Shown here: in pieces, positions 38,979 through 50,568 of the stretch
How positions within the stretch are numbered: position 1 is the stretch's first letter
Layout of the letters: every line of letters begins with the position of its first letter
From: Prunella strophiata
Taxonomy: Eukaryota > Chordata > Aves > Passeriformes > Prunellidae
Reading direction: 5' to 3'
Assembly: GCA_036583965.1 (NCBI GenBank)
Contig: JAZBQD010000019.1
Coordinates: 14,771,585-14,835,584 of the forward strand
Length of the DNA: 64,000 nt
The notes under the pieces: model-generated
Database searches by the model: none
Told to the model about the DNA's origin: nothing
The model's input: the letters and a program-made list of their open reading frames with translations, nothing else
Made by a program: the position numbers and the translations under genes

Positions 38979-39001
38979 GGAGGAGGAGGAGGAGGAGGAG
39001 G
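38979..39001 (+). repeat. (GGA)n tract just inside CLMN intron 1
   Basis: Seven to eight GGA units within the CpG island, about 145 bases after the splice donor. It mirrors the tract in the 5' UTR. Confidence 0.85.
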
Positions 39002-39277
39002 TCGGCGGGGCCAAAGTTTCCCCCGAACGCGGCGCCTGCCCGTCCGGCCGCGGAGATCCCCGGCGCCGGGCCCCGGGGCAGGGACGGGGCGCGGGGCTCC
39101 GCCGCGCTGGGGATGCTGCGGGGGCGGCACTGCCGCGTCCCCCCGGGCGCTGCTGCCACCCACAGCCTCCCCCGTCGGGGCGGGGGTTGCGGGCTCCGGC
39201 GGGGCTCGGGGGAGGTCTGGGTGGCCGCCGGGGCTCACCCTGCCGCGGGGTCCCCGCGGGGCCTGGCCGGGTGCCCC

Positions 39278-39302
39278 AGCAAGTGATAATAGCTGTCACA
39301 AA
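39278..39302 (+). repeat. 25-bp direct repeat, copy 1
   Basis: Contains AAGTGATAATAGCTGTCACA and is identical over 25 bases to 40,572-40,596. It lies at the edge of the CpG island. It includes GTGA...TCAC inverted half-sites, a GATAA motif (GATA-type) and CTGTCA (reverse of the MEIS/TGIF core TGACAG). The homology appears to extend imperfectly upstream (GGTGC...CCAG in both copies). Confidence 0.95.
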
Positions 39303-40571
39303 TAATAGCCCGCCGCTGCCCAGCGCACATCTGGGGTCACTCGGCCGCGGTCAGGGCACGGCTCCGGGTCCGGAGCACCGCGGTTTGAAGCGAAGCCGCT
39401 AACTATCAGAGGACTCAATTTAATGTATCTTCTAATAAGGTACTGTTGAATAAACACGGACTGAGCTTTTGGATAAATCATCTGCGAGATGCTCTCCTGT
39501 TCTGCCACAGGCTGTGCAGGCGGAAGGGATGCAAATACCTGGCTTTGAATGTAGATCGGTATCAATGTAGCCGTAGTAGTAGTTCCTCCAAAGTTGTGTT
39601 TGCCCCTCACCAGGTAACTCCTCGTCACTGGAAAGGACAGCAAGATTCGATGGAAGAGGGAAAAAGCAGCAGTGGTTTATGGGAGAACAACTTGTTCAAT
39701 GTAACATACTGATCTTAATCAATAGCTCACATAATACTGCGATGTATCTTCATGTTCCATAAAAATAATAGACTTGAATCAGAGGTCATTATCTCTTCCT
39801 GTCTGTGCATAATTATATTAAGGCACTGTCTACTGGCAGAGGAGTACACTTGCTGGAAATTAGTTTCGGTTTGGATTGATTATAGAAGATATATAATTTA
39901 TCAGAAAAGAGAGTCAAATTAACCATTCTTTCAGCTCTGGTATATTAATGAAGTTAGCTACTGATGGGGTCACTCCACATCATTTTGACCTGCATCATCC
40001 TACCCTCTGAAATTCAGATTTTGAGTACAGTGAGGGCCCTTGATTCCAGGTTGCATTCCCCTTGGGTTTTGGCAGTCTCTCATTACATTGTAGCTCTACG
40101 TTTCTGGCTTCTGTCTCAGTCCCTTTCTATTCTCATGTATTAACATGGCTGGCCTGCCTCTGATCATTAAGCCAAGTTTAATCCTTAATTCGTGAGCATT
40201 TTTGAGAAGGAATACAAAAGTAATCTGTTCCTAGAAAGAGCAGTATGTTTTTGGCTTTGCTTCTCAGCCATTTGTGAGAGAATGGTTAATTCCCTTTCTG
40301 GAACTTAAAATGCATGTGTACAGATGCACACAGCCTTATCTAAAATTCCTGTAGTTGTGTAGGAGAATGTCATTCCTACAGAGCAAATTCCTTTGAATGA
40401 CATTATGTTCATGAAAAAAACCTTCCTGTTCTCTTGTCATCCAAGAGAAATTTTGAAACATATATTGATTATCACCTTGCTTGCACTACTAAATAGGTTT
40501 TAAAGAAGTTTCATGCCTCACGTGAGCTCTTATAGGGCAGAAAAAACATTTGTTCTAAGGTGCTGCTCCAG

Positions 40572-40596
40572 AGCAAGTGATAATAGCTGTCACAAA
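40572..40596 (+). repeat. 25-bp direct repeat, copy 2
   Basis: Second copy of the element at 39,278-39,302, in AT-rich intron sequence 1,294 bases downstream. Flanks are unrelated, except for gapped similarity over about 15 bases just upstream. Confidence 0.95.
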
Positions 40597-43500
40597 AGAT
40601 ATGATTTGTAACACATAGTTCTCACATTGTCTTCTAGAGATGAAAAACATTTTACAGATGGCGAGTCTGATACTCGTGAGAGTGTGATTTTTGTCGCTTG
40701 GGAGCTTGATGGCAGAGCATGGTGCTTCTCTTCAGAACAGTTTCTTGTAAAATAGCAGCATATGCTCCATGCTCATATGTAGTAATTAAACTTTCTTCTG
40801 CTTTATAATTCAAAATTCATTCTCTCCTCTCAAAACAATGCCATCTGAATAATTGCTAGTATCATTGTCTCTCAGTTGCAGAATCAATAACAGCTTTGAT
40901 GTGCTAGAAAGTCAAGAGTTTGGGATGAAAAACTAGGTGAGGACAACCCAGCGTTTCCATCAGCACCACCAGACCCTCTCCCAGGGCCCTGCTGCCCAGA
41001 GCCACATGAAGGACCTCATGCAGTCAAGGTCCCCATCTGCTGCTGCATCTCCAGCTCCTGCAGCACTCTGTTGTAACACCAGCTGCGTTTAGAGTATCAA
41101 GTGGATGGTTTGTCTTATTCCAGAATGCTCCCATTCAGTGAGACATTTTGCATATGTGGAGGTCCTTCCTGGTCTTTGGGGAGCCCATCATGTTAATATA
41201 GACCCAAGAAGGAGTAAGGAGAGGATAAGAGGCAGCAGCTAAATATTTGCAGATATGAACAACACATGCAAACACTGGCATGTCTGCATGCAGGGGTGGA
41301 GCCTTCTGGGCAGATGCACAGAGCCAGAGAAATGTGAGGTGTGCAAGGCAGACAGAGGCAGTACAGCCATGCTGTGTCTGAGCCTTCCTGCCCAGCTTGG
41401 AAGAGGATGGAAGAGCCCAAGTGCTGATGACTCAAGTGAGGAAGGTTCCTGAGCAGCCTAGCTGATATTAAGGTTTCTGCTAGGAGTCATACAGACATCT
41501 GCTGTAGTAGTTTTCCATACTCTTTCTGCCTCTGATTTAAAAAGTGAAAATTGTTTATTTCTCTTGCAAATTTCTTCATTATGTCTTAGCTAAGCTATAG
41601 AGCATTGCTGACATGAATTCTATTTGAAGATAGCATATGTTGTTTCAGTCTGTTGCATCTTCCCTCTCTAGTTTGGTTGTTCCACATCCAGGAAGAATCC
41701 AAGATGCCAGTTACTGCGAAGTGTCTGCTCTCATGAAGATGCTTTTGCAGTGGTATGATCCCACCAAATTGAGATGTTGTAGGTGCATGTGCTGGCTGCA
41801 GAAGTAGCTTCAGGAACTACATGTTCTGTCATGGGTGAAATTATTGCTGCTGTGGGTTTTTCAGCTCTTTCATAGAGAGACTAAAACTGACAGCAAGGGG
41901 CGAAATTTACTAAATAGGCTGCACTTGGGGGTGGGAAAAAAAGAATGAGTTTAAAAATGGAATTACATCTTGATATTTAGGCATATAATGAGGGGCTTCT
42001 ATTTTCTTCTAAAATCCATCAAGAGATTTTCTATTTTATTTTTAAAAGGAAGGAAGTGACATTTCAAAACTGTGTCAGCTAAGTGATGCTAAAAGCCAGG
42101 TGCAATTCTTCCATTCTCAACAGAGGTGACTTCAGAGAACAGAAGCAGAATTGACAATCTGAAGGAGAAGAGGAGAGAGGAATATAAAGAAGGAATGAAC
42201 ACTAGGTGTGGTGATGCAAAAACCAAGTTCCTCCCTCCTGGTGTGTTCAGTTTCTAAATGCATTTAATAAACTGATACTCTTGTGCTCTTTGTTCTGCTT
42301 GTATATTCTCCATAGTGAATTTCTCCACATACTGAGAGAGAAAAATGGAAAGCCTGCACAGAATGTAGGAGTGCATCATCAAGCAGGGGAATGCTCAATA
42401 ATTAATTTCCTGCCAGGAGATGGTTTTTTCCTCTTTCTTTCTTCCATTACAACACCATTGGGAACATTTTGTTACAATACAAGAATATTTTAAAATCTTC
42501 CCTACTGGAAGCTTGATTTAGGATCATAAAAAATATGCTTCCTTATGTGGTGAATTGCACTTGCTAGGAAGAAGCAACATCCTCATCCTCTTTTAGATGA
42601 TATGTTGGTTGTGTGCTTTGCAATAGTCTAAATGTGTGTTGAGTAGTACATATCTTTCCCTACATTCCTTGGAATGAAATATGCAGAGATGAATAATTGT
42701 GCAGTCAGATGTACCATCTCTGACAAACAAGTGCTGCTACGACAACTTTAAAATAATTATGATTTGAATGTTCATTTTGTATATTTCTAATAGAGTAGAT
42801 GGGCTGGGATGGTAGAACTCCACTGTTCTGCTGTCAGAGGATAAGTCAAGGTCCTGCTGCTCCTGTTATTTCACTACTCATTCAGGGTTTGATCCAGAAC
42901 TCACAGAAACCTGTACATGTTTATTCCTTGGTTTCTGTAGATTTAAATATTTTCTTGAGTCTCATTCTTGCTCTGCTGAGGGGTACATGGCCTTCAAACA
43001 TGGTATTTGGAGGGCTACACAGGAGTGTATTATAGCATTGACAGAAATAATGGAGAAAAAGAAGGGTGACAGACTGGAAAAAAGAACCTGAACAATATCA
43101 GCCCCATTGTTCCCATCCTTGCCATAGTTTATGTCTCTGGGTGGATCAATCAGTCATAAAGTGCCCAGCACTCTGATTTTGCTCGACTTCCTGTTTGAAT
43201 CCTTGAGATCTAGATTTCATAAGCTTTGGACAGTAGCAGTAACTATAATTGTCACTAACATGAATCTCAGCATCTTAAGGGGTAACAGATTCTGAAGCCT
43301 CTGTCTCAAGAAGTAACACAAATGCTGAACTCACACAAGTTAACTCTGGCAGTGAGAATATATATCTTTACTTTGCAGGAACTTAAGCATCACTGATGGA
43401 TGACCAAAGCCAGGAGCTATAGTCAGTCTTGAATATGCTTCTCTCTGTACTTTTCTTTTTATTTATGTACTGAGTCCTATTTTTAGTGACTTTTGCAGTT

Positions 43501-46500
43501 AACTACAGAGAGTAATAATTTTCCTTTAATTACCACATACAGCAACATTCAACTTGTTTGCTGTAGTTTGACATGCTTTTCAAATACATAGAAATTTCAC
43601 AAGTAGAAAGAAACCTTTTTAATGTATCCATTCATTCTGACAAAAGTAAGGTGCTGTAACTGTTCATTACTTTAACTCTTCTATAACTTGTCACCATGTT
43701 CAGCAGGATTTTGTTCTGCCTGTAGGCATGTTCATTTAGTGGAGATCTTTGTAGATTCAGGTGACATTTGGAAAGGATTAAATTGGAGAACCTTAGGCAA
43801 AGCATTCTACAACTACAAAGTGATCCTATTCTATATAAAAGTTAAGTTAAATAAGCCTGAGAATTATAAATGTGAACCCCCAAAATAAAGTTTAAGATCC
43901 AGGTATAAGAAGCCAAAGTTAATGCTGGAAACCCAAGTGTCCTAGTGGGCATGGTCTATGTAAGGGCAGTCTCTTACCTGACAGTATCTGTCAGCCATGG
44001 AGGGAAAGCCTTACCTGCTCCAGATGTAGGAAACCCTGGCACTGAAATAAAGGAGCAGTAAGAGGTGAGACAAAGTGCAGATTGCATATTCCAGCATGCA
44101 ATTTTAACAAAGTTGATGCCTAATTTCTCTAACAAATTAGAAGTCTGGGCTCTCTGTCCCATTGAATGGATGAAATGACACCAAATTTAAATCATGCCCA
44201 GTAGCTCCACAGTCACATGAACTCACTTGTGTACTGACACTTTGTCCTAAGAGAGACTCTGTTTGGCAACTGCATGGACCTGACTCGAGGCATGGGGCTG
44301 ATGTGCTGTCACTTACCAACATCACCTTCTCTGTCTTTCCTGGGTGAGCTGTTGTTCATGTGCTGACCAGCCTCAGCATTAGGAGAGCTGGTGAGACCTC
44401 AGATCATATCACTTGCCTGAAGTTGTAGTTTAAAAATGACAGTCTTCAAAACACTGTGTTAAAACTAGTGATGATTTAAAAATATAATGGACTTTTCATA
44501 GTTCTCCTGCTTGTTTTTTGTTTTGCCCACTTGACTTGGACAGAAATTCAAACAATTTTCTTTCTCCTAAGGGCAGTTTCAAGGTTATGTCACTTGCCTT
44601 CTGAAGTATGTGTAGCATTTATTTTGAAAATATTACAAAGAGATGACTTGATTTCCTTTTTTACTTTTAAAGACAGACTTCTCTTGGACTAGAAGAAGCA
44701 ACCTTGGGCATTTTGGCTTGTCAGTGTCCATTTAGACATTATTTGTTTATGTCCTAAGTTGTTGAACCTTACTGTTGTTTCAGAATGATTCTTAAGGGCA
44801 TATGTCTAAAGGGAAAGAGCCAAATATATGTCTTGTCATGTAGAAGTCAAAATTATCTCAAAAATGTATTCAGGAGTAGAAATTACCAGCTAGGCAGTGA
44901 GATGTGTGTCAGTGCTAGGGTGGTGAAGGGCATCACAGCACCTTATAAGAAATAAGTGTCTTTCTCTACATCTCTGTACCTGTTATTCTATTTTTATATC
45001 TCCCCAAGCAGTTAAATACAGGGACTGTAGGTGGAGGATTGCAGGATGAATTTTACTTCATTATAATTGCTGCATATTTCTGTGCAAAGAGCTGAGCTGT
45101 ATTTTAGCTGTAGTTTGAGGCTGTATACCCATGAACAAAAGTTTAAATTGGCATCTTCTAGGCATGGTTGTAATAGCAACAGCCTGGATAGCTAGAGAGT
45201 GAATGCCTGTGGACCTGTAAGCTTTAAGCAGAGGATTTCTTTATAAAACCAGAAATCCCACTGAATCTGAATAGATGTTATCAAAAACACTTAAAAGATA
45301 ACTCTAATCCTGTGCCCATTACTTAATTTGATAGTGTGATTCAAGATATATTTGTTATAATAATGTAATACTTTGAGGGATTCTATTAATTTTCCACTAA
45401 TCAATTGCAGACATAAATTAAAATGTATTTTATGCCGTAGTATTTTGAAAGTTACTCCTGATGTTGGCAAATGTAATTCAGACCTAGTATATTTGTGAAG
45501 AATGAGTTACCTTGTTTTTTATACTTTTAATATCAGCATCTCTTACTGTTAGCAGTCAGAAAGAGACCTTTCTAGACTTTCTAGCAAATCTAGTGTTGGT
45601 TTACTTCATTATGTTTTTCCTCTGTTGGTAGTGTAATTGGTAATATAACTCCAGTTGTTTACAAAATAAATGTTCATTAAATATGTTGTCAGGGAGTGCA
45701 TTTTAAAAACAAATATTTATATACCAGTCCTTTTTATATTTAATGCATTCATCCTTTTGGATCTTCATTTTATCATAATTAAGACTGTGGAGATGAGTGC
45801 ATTTTATAATGTCCAAAGTTGCTCTTCTGTGGTGTCCATTACCAGGAAAAATGACTGTTTAGATGCTCCGTATGTCTGAGTTCCACTTGAGCCCTGCTAA
45901 GGTCAGAGATGCTTTACCTGTACCCAAGGAATGGCCCAGATCCATTTTTACTCTTCTAGGCTGTTTTTCCTAAGTTTTCTTCAAGAGAAGGCACATAACT
46001 GCACTAAATCCCCTGATGATTGGGAGGCCATGTGTTATTCATATGTTGTGAGAGCCATATCACAGCCTGAAGTGTCCATTTCACAGGACTCCAGCTGAAG
46101 CTCTGAGCTGCAGCCAAAGCAGAGGGAACAGTTATGTGCACAGGCTGTCTTTCTGTTGTGTACTAATGGCCAGATAGAAATACTTTACCATTTTGTTTCA
46201 GTCCTTTTGAAGAACCCTTAATGTATGTCAGTAGGTGTTTGGTGTATGCAGTCAGGGTAGTTCACAACTGAGGGCTGATTATGCTTCTCTTGGCTCAGTG
46301 AGAAATAGGAAGGGCAAGAGAGACCTGGCTCTGTGACAAATGAAAACAGTGCCAATGAAGATAACTTAAAATCTGATCCTTCATATGACTGCATCTGGAC
46401 ACATGATTAAAGTTTTCTGGCTCTTACTGATGTTCGTGATAAACATGAACTGCAGTTGTAACTTAGTAAAGATATAGCATTTATAAATAACAGAGTATGA

Positions 46501-46954
46501 AATGTCCACTTCAGACTTATTGTCTTAAAAACAAGGAATGAAACATAAATCTGTCTGGGCTGTTTGCCCAGGGAGAGTAACAAGGGAAACAGAAGCAGGC
46601 CCATGGGGAAGAGTGTGGTCCTCAGAAACCTAGACAGTGTGGAGGGACTGTGGCCAGTATTTGCATGTCATACTTAAACTTGGTGAGACATAAAAATCCT
46701 GCCCAAATGAGAAGATGATCTTTCAGAGATGAAATTCCCATTGACTCTCCCTTTTTGATAAGATACTCCATAGGCCTGTTTCTGGTACAAAACCTGAGTG
46801 ATTCTAAGAGTAACTGGTAAGAGTAGCTGGGAAATATTTGGTCCCTCTCCTTGCTCTCAGGTTTCAGGCTGTGTAAGGGACCTCCTGGCCCTATGATAAG
46901 TACCACTGAACAACATTAGTTGCCCTTGTTCTCATTTTTTTTGTTTTGTTTTGC

Positions 46955-47075
46955 TTGGTTTTTTGGGGTTTTGTTTGTTTGTTTGTTTGGGTTTTTGTTT
47001 GGTTGTTGTTGTTGGTTTGGTTTTTTTTTTTTGGTTTTTTTTTTTTTTTTTGGTTGGTTTGTTTGGGTTTGTTTT
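46955..47075. repeat. 121-nt tract of only T and G
   Basis: A low-complexity run such as GTTTGTTTGTTTG, GGTTGTTGTTGTTGG and long T runs, with no A or C on the plus strand. The minus strand is therefore pure A/C. It may derive from a slipped poly(A)/(CAAA)n tail, but no retrocopy body was identified. Open frames across it are artefacts. Confidence 0.92.
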
Positions 47076-49870
47076 AAAAACTTTTTGGATACAGGACAAA
47101 GGGTCATTTGAAGTTTTAGACTCTTGCCTGAGTTCTTCTGTTTCTTCCCATTATAGAGAAAAAAGTTAAGGGAGTTGATGTTGGTTAAAAGAACTTGTGC
47201 TCAGTCTTCTTGCAGAAGTTGTTTGGTTATTGACATTGGAAAGAAGACAGAGTGTGAATTTTTACTGGCTAAACTGCATTTCTTCTTGTGAAGGTAGACA
47301 GTCTTTTTGACGTACTAAGTGTTGGCCTTTCAGAACTTCAAAACATCATGTGTTTCCTTATCAGAAGGATTAAAGAAGATAGGAGGTCTTCATTCAACAA
47401 CTGTGTGTATGAAGAGAGGAAGCACCATGTTCTGGTTGCTAGCACAGGCTAACGGATGCTGTAAAATCCTTGGTCTAAGCTGCAGCTGACAGTATCAGTC
47501 ATCATGAGTTTATTTTAATGTAAGAATTTGAAGGTTGCACCAGTGTGACTCCTGTGAAGTCAGGAAGTGGTGGATGGGTTGACCCTGGTGATGGAAGCCC
47601 ATTTCTACAGGAGAAGGACGGTGCATGCTTCCTGTCCACACCCAGCCAAGAGGGGCAGTTCTCAGCTGCTGAGAGATCCCAGTGTAGCTGGGGAGGTCTG
47701 GGAAGCTGATATCCATCTGTCTCAAAACTGGAAACTAATTAACACAGCAAGTTATATTCAGATTTTGTTTTAACTGGTCAGATCTTAGTACTTTTCAAGT
47801 CCTTGACACCCTTTAATTTTGGGAAAGGTCGAAGCATTATTTCATTGCCCATCCTACAGATGACTCTAGAGCAATTTTTCTTCATGCAGGATCTCAGCTC
47901 TTTCCATGCACAGTGAGTCCTTTGCTTTTATGTTGGACTGATTATGAAAGCCAGTTGCAGAAGCAGTCTGGATGCCCACAGCCAGTGCTGATGAGACCCC
48001 CTTGCTGCGTCACTCAAGCAGTAAACAGCTTTGTCATTTAGGCACTTAATTATGAACTGGATGTTCACTTGACCTCTTATATTCTCATTTCACTAATGAA
48101 CCAAAGCTTAGAAGAGTGACTGACTTCAGAGCTGCAGCAGTTTGGGCTCTTTGAGCCAAAGTTTCCACTCATTTAATTTATCATACTAATGATCAGTTTT
48201 GGAGCCTAAACACAGAAGCTGCATGGAAAATACAGCGTGATGTGCTAATGTGATGGCCACGTGACAGAAAGATTGGTGGGGGCTGCCCACTTCTTGGCTT
48301 TCTGGTCCTGCTACACATGTGTATTCTTGCATGCAGCATCCTTAAAGAATGAAGGGGCTGTTATGGAAGTGGAAGTAGGATTTAGGAATTCTGGTTTTAC
48401 ATAGAGGGTCCAAACTTGAGTTCTGGTACTCAATAGATAATATTGATGCCCACAGGCTTTCTTTTTTTACTGCTTTGTATTTGTCTTGACTAAAACTGAA
48501 GTGTGTTCCTACTGCATTCTAGCAGGGATTTATTTCTATTTTTTTAGTGTTTGAGGTCTCATGATTTTAATGTTTTTCTCTAGATGACACCCTTAAGTTA
48601 GGCTTGAGGATAAAAGACACATGAAAGACAGAGGATTGATATAAATTATCCAGAGAATCTAACAACATGCTTTTCTATGTATGAACATGGAAAATTTTGG
48701 TGGAGCAGGCCTTGAATCTTGGTATTCTCTTTTCAAGGTGACCATTGGAACTACCTGATCAAATTCCTTTCTTCACATTTTCTTCTCTCCTTCACTGTGT
48801 TACAGCAAAAGCTTAACAATGTCCCCTAACAATTAATGTGACATATATACTGCCTACTCTGTAGTAAACCTTTACAAGCTGATAATTACCATGAAGCTAC
48901 AGAAGCATCATTCAGCCCAGTATGTGGTGTTCTCATGTTTGGTGGCAGGTGGTTCCCCTCTGGGTTTGCATGTGCTTGTTGGTGTTCTGTGCATTGCACA
49001 CCAGTTGGTGTGAAGGTTAACTGCAATCAGATTTCAGTTTGATTGACTTGGGGTTTTTTTAATGACAGAAGAACAAAATGTTTGTAGAATGGAATAAACC
49101 TGGCTTTGTTCTACTTTTTCCTGTATTTGTGAAGATGCATTTTTTGATGTCTCATTTTGATCATCTCTATGAGTTACTAGTTGTCATCTTCAGGTAGAAA
49201 CTCTTTTTTCCTTCAAGGGATTTGGAGTTACCTCAGTTAAGATCCAGATTAGCTGTGCTCCCTCTGGCCCTTTGTACTGTGCTTTCAGTTCAGTGAGTTT
49301 GTTACAGAAGTTTTGTTTATTTTGTTTTTAGTATGTGTTTCTAGAAAGAAGATAAAGTAAAGCTGGGGAAGGAAGAAAACTTCCTGCTAGATGGAAGAGG
49401 GTAATTAATGATGAACATCTCCAGGAACTATAATTTGTTTTCTTTGAGAAATGTATGCTAATAAAAGCTTTCTGCTTGCATGCATAAATGAATCACATTA
49501 AATTTTATCCCAGCATGAACTTGCTGTCAATTCATGCTCTTCAGTTCTCAGAATCATCCAAATGTTACTTTAAGCAGAGAGCATTGCTATATCCATTGTC
49601 CTGAAACCCTGTCTGCCTTGTGCACAGGTCTGAAAGAGCTCGGTGGGGTAGAGAGGAAGACTAAGAAAGAGCTTGCCGAGGGCATGGATGAGGCATTTTT
49701 ATCTTGTGTGAATGTAGGGAAATACCTATTGAAGGATGTGTGTCTGCCCTGGATGATCATAGGAATTTGTTCTGCAAGAGAAAGAAATCAGAGAGTTAAT
49801 AAAAACAAAATTAGAAATGGGACAGCAATCAGATTCTGTGTTTTCTTACTGCAAAGGTCATAGAGGAATG

Positions 49871-49886
49871 AGGCAATTAATTGCCT
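49871..49886. repeat. 16-bp perfect palindrome
   Basis: AGGCAATTAATTGCCT is its own reverse complement. The centre contains AATTAATT, a homeodomain-type core. It may be a dimeric binding site or chance. Confidence 0.6.
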
Positions 49887-50217
49887 AACCTTTAGAAGTG
49901 GTTTATAATGGAAGCTCTGCGATATCTGAGAGCGTAAGCTGCCTTGATTTGAAGCAAGTTGCAGCTGGTGTCTTGTGGAGTTACAGCTTGATAAATAAGC
50001 CATTCTGACCTTCTCCTGGAATATTCCTTTCGTTCTTTGTTCTCTATTCCCAGTTTCTCAAGCTCTTTGGTGTTTGTTTGGTCATCTCCATCTAGGCTTG
50101 GTTTCATTGCATGAGCAGAGGAAAGCTGGTTTAGTCTCATTCTTAGAGATGAGTTATGAATACTAAGAGGAATGAATAAATGACAGTTTCTTTGCTGGGC
50201 ACCGTCCCCCCACCTTC

Positions 50218-50568
50218 TCAATCTTTTTTCCACCAGAGCATGGGAAGTGCTGAGGCCTGGTAAGTCCTGAAATAGCCCCGAGTCTTCCCTGGGCAGGTTC
50301 TTCCCACTGCACACGGGCACTGGCTGGTGATCAGCATGTGCGTAGGAGCTGATCCATCACTTAAGGCTTCTTTGGGAACCCCAAAGAACAATAATATCCT
50401 GTTGACTAGGATTTTACTATTTATATCCATCAGCTGAGCAGCCACCTCCTCTGTCTGCTCCTTAGTTACCAGTCTGCAAATCTGTCTTTGGACCACATTG
50501 TCTACTGCATGGTTGACAACATGATTTTTCATTTCAAGATGAATTTGCTTGAGACACTTAGAAGAGCA
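50218..50568 (-). pseudogene. Possible degenerate LTR-retroelement integrase relic
   Basis: On the minus strand an open frame runs from a stop just upstream of 50,568 to 50,218, with its first ATG at 50,532. It contains, in order, VDNVVQRQI, then RLVTKEQTEEVAAQLMD, then FFGVPKEALSDG. This order and spacing recall the integrase catalytic core (first Asp region, a V-T-K-x-Q-T-x-x-V-A helix region, then F-G-x-P followed by S-D-x-G). About nine extra residues separate the second and third blocks compared with the usual spacing. The expected sequence after the second Asp is not recognisable, and no LTRs, reverse transcriptase or gag were seen. I read it as a possible ancient fragment. Chance resemblance cannot be excluded. 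Confidence 0.3.

Larger units (their letters stand above)
38331..39380 (+). promoter_or_regulatory. CLMN: CLMN CpG-island promoter and 5' UTR
   Basis: A kilobase of very GC-rich, CpG-dense sequence begins sharply at about 38,331 and ends near 39,380. No TATA box or CCAAT box is evident. Sp/KLF-type GGGGCGGGGC boxes occur at about 38,620. These are features of a TATA-less, dispersed-start promoter. The transcription start is probably within about 38,400-38,700, but the sequence does not fix it. No ATG occurs between about 38,340 and the calmin start at 38,752, so the 5' UTR would lack upstream ATGs. The calmin frame is open back through the whole island, but only with non-ATG codons. GGA tracts lie at about 38,580-38,612 and 38,979-39,001, on either side of the exon. 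Confidence 0.85.

Noticed and set aside
38287..39402. Long open frames on both strands across the CpG island
   Set aside because: GC-rich DNA is poor in stop codons. Only the 82 bases at 38,752-38,833 match a known protein and end at a proper splice donor.
42890..42910. B-box-like GGTTTGATCC
   Set aside because: No A box or tRNA fold lies upstream; chance match.
46916..47111. Phe/Gly/Val-rich or Lys/Asn/Gln-rich frames
   Set aside because: Translations of the T/G-only low-complexity tract.
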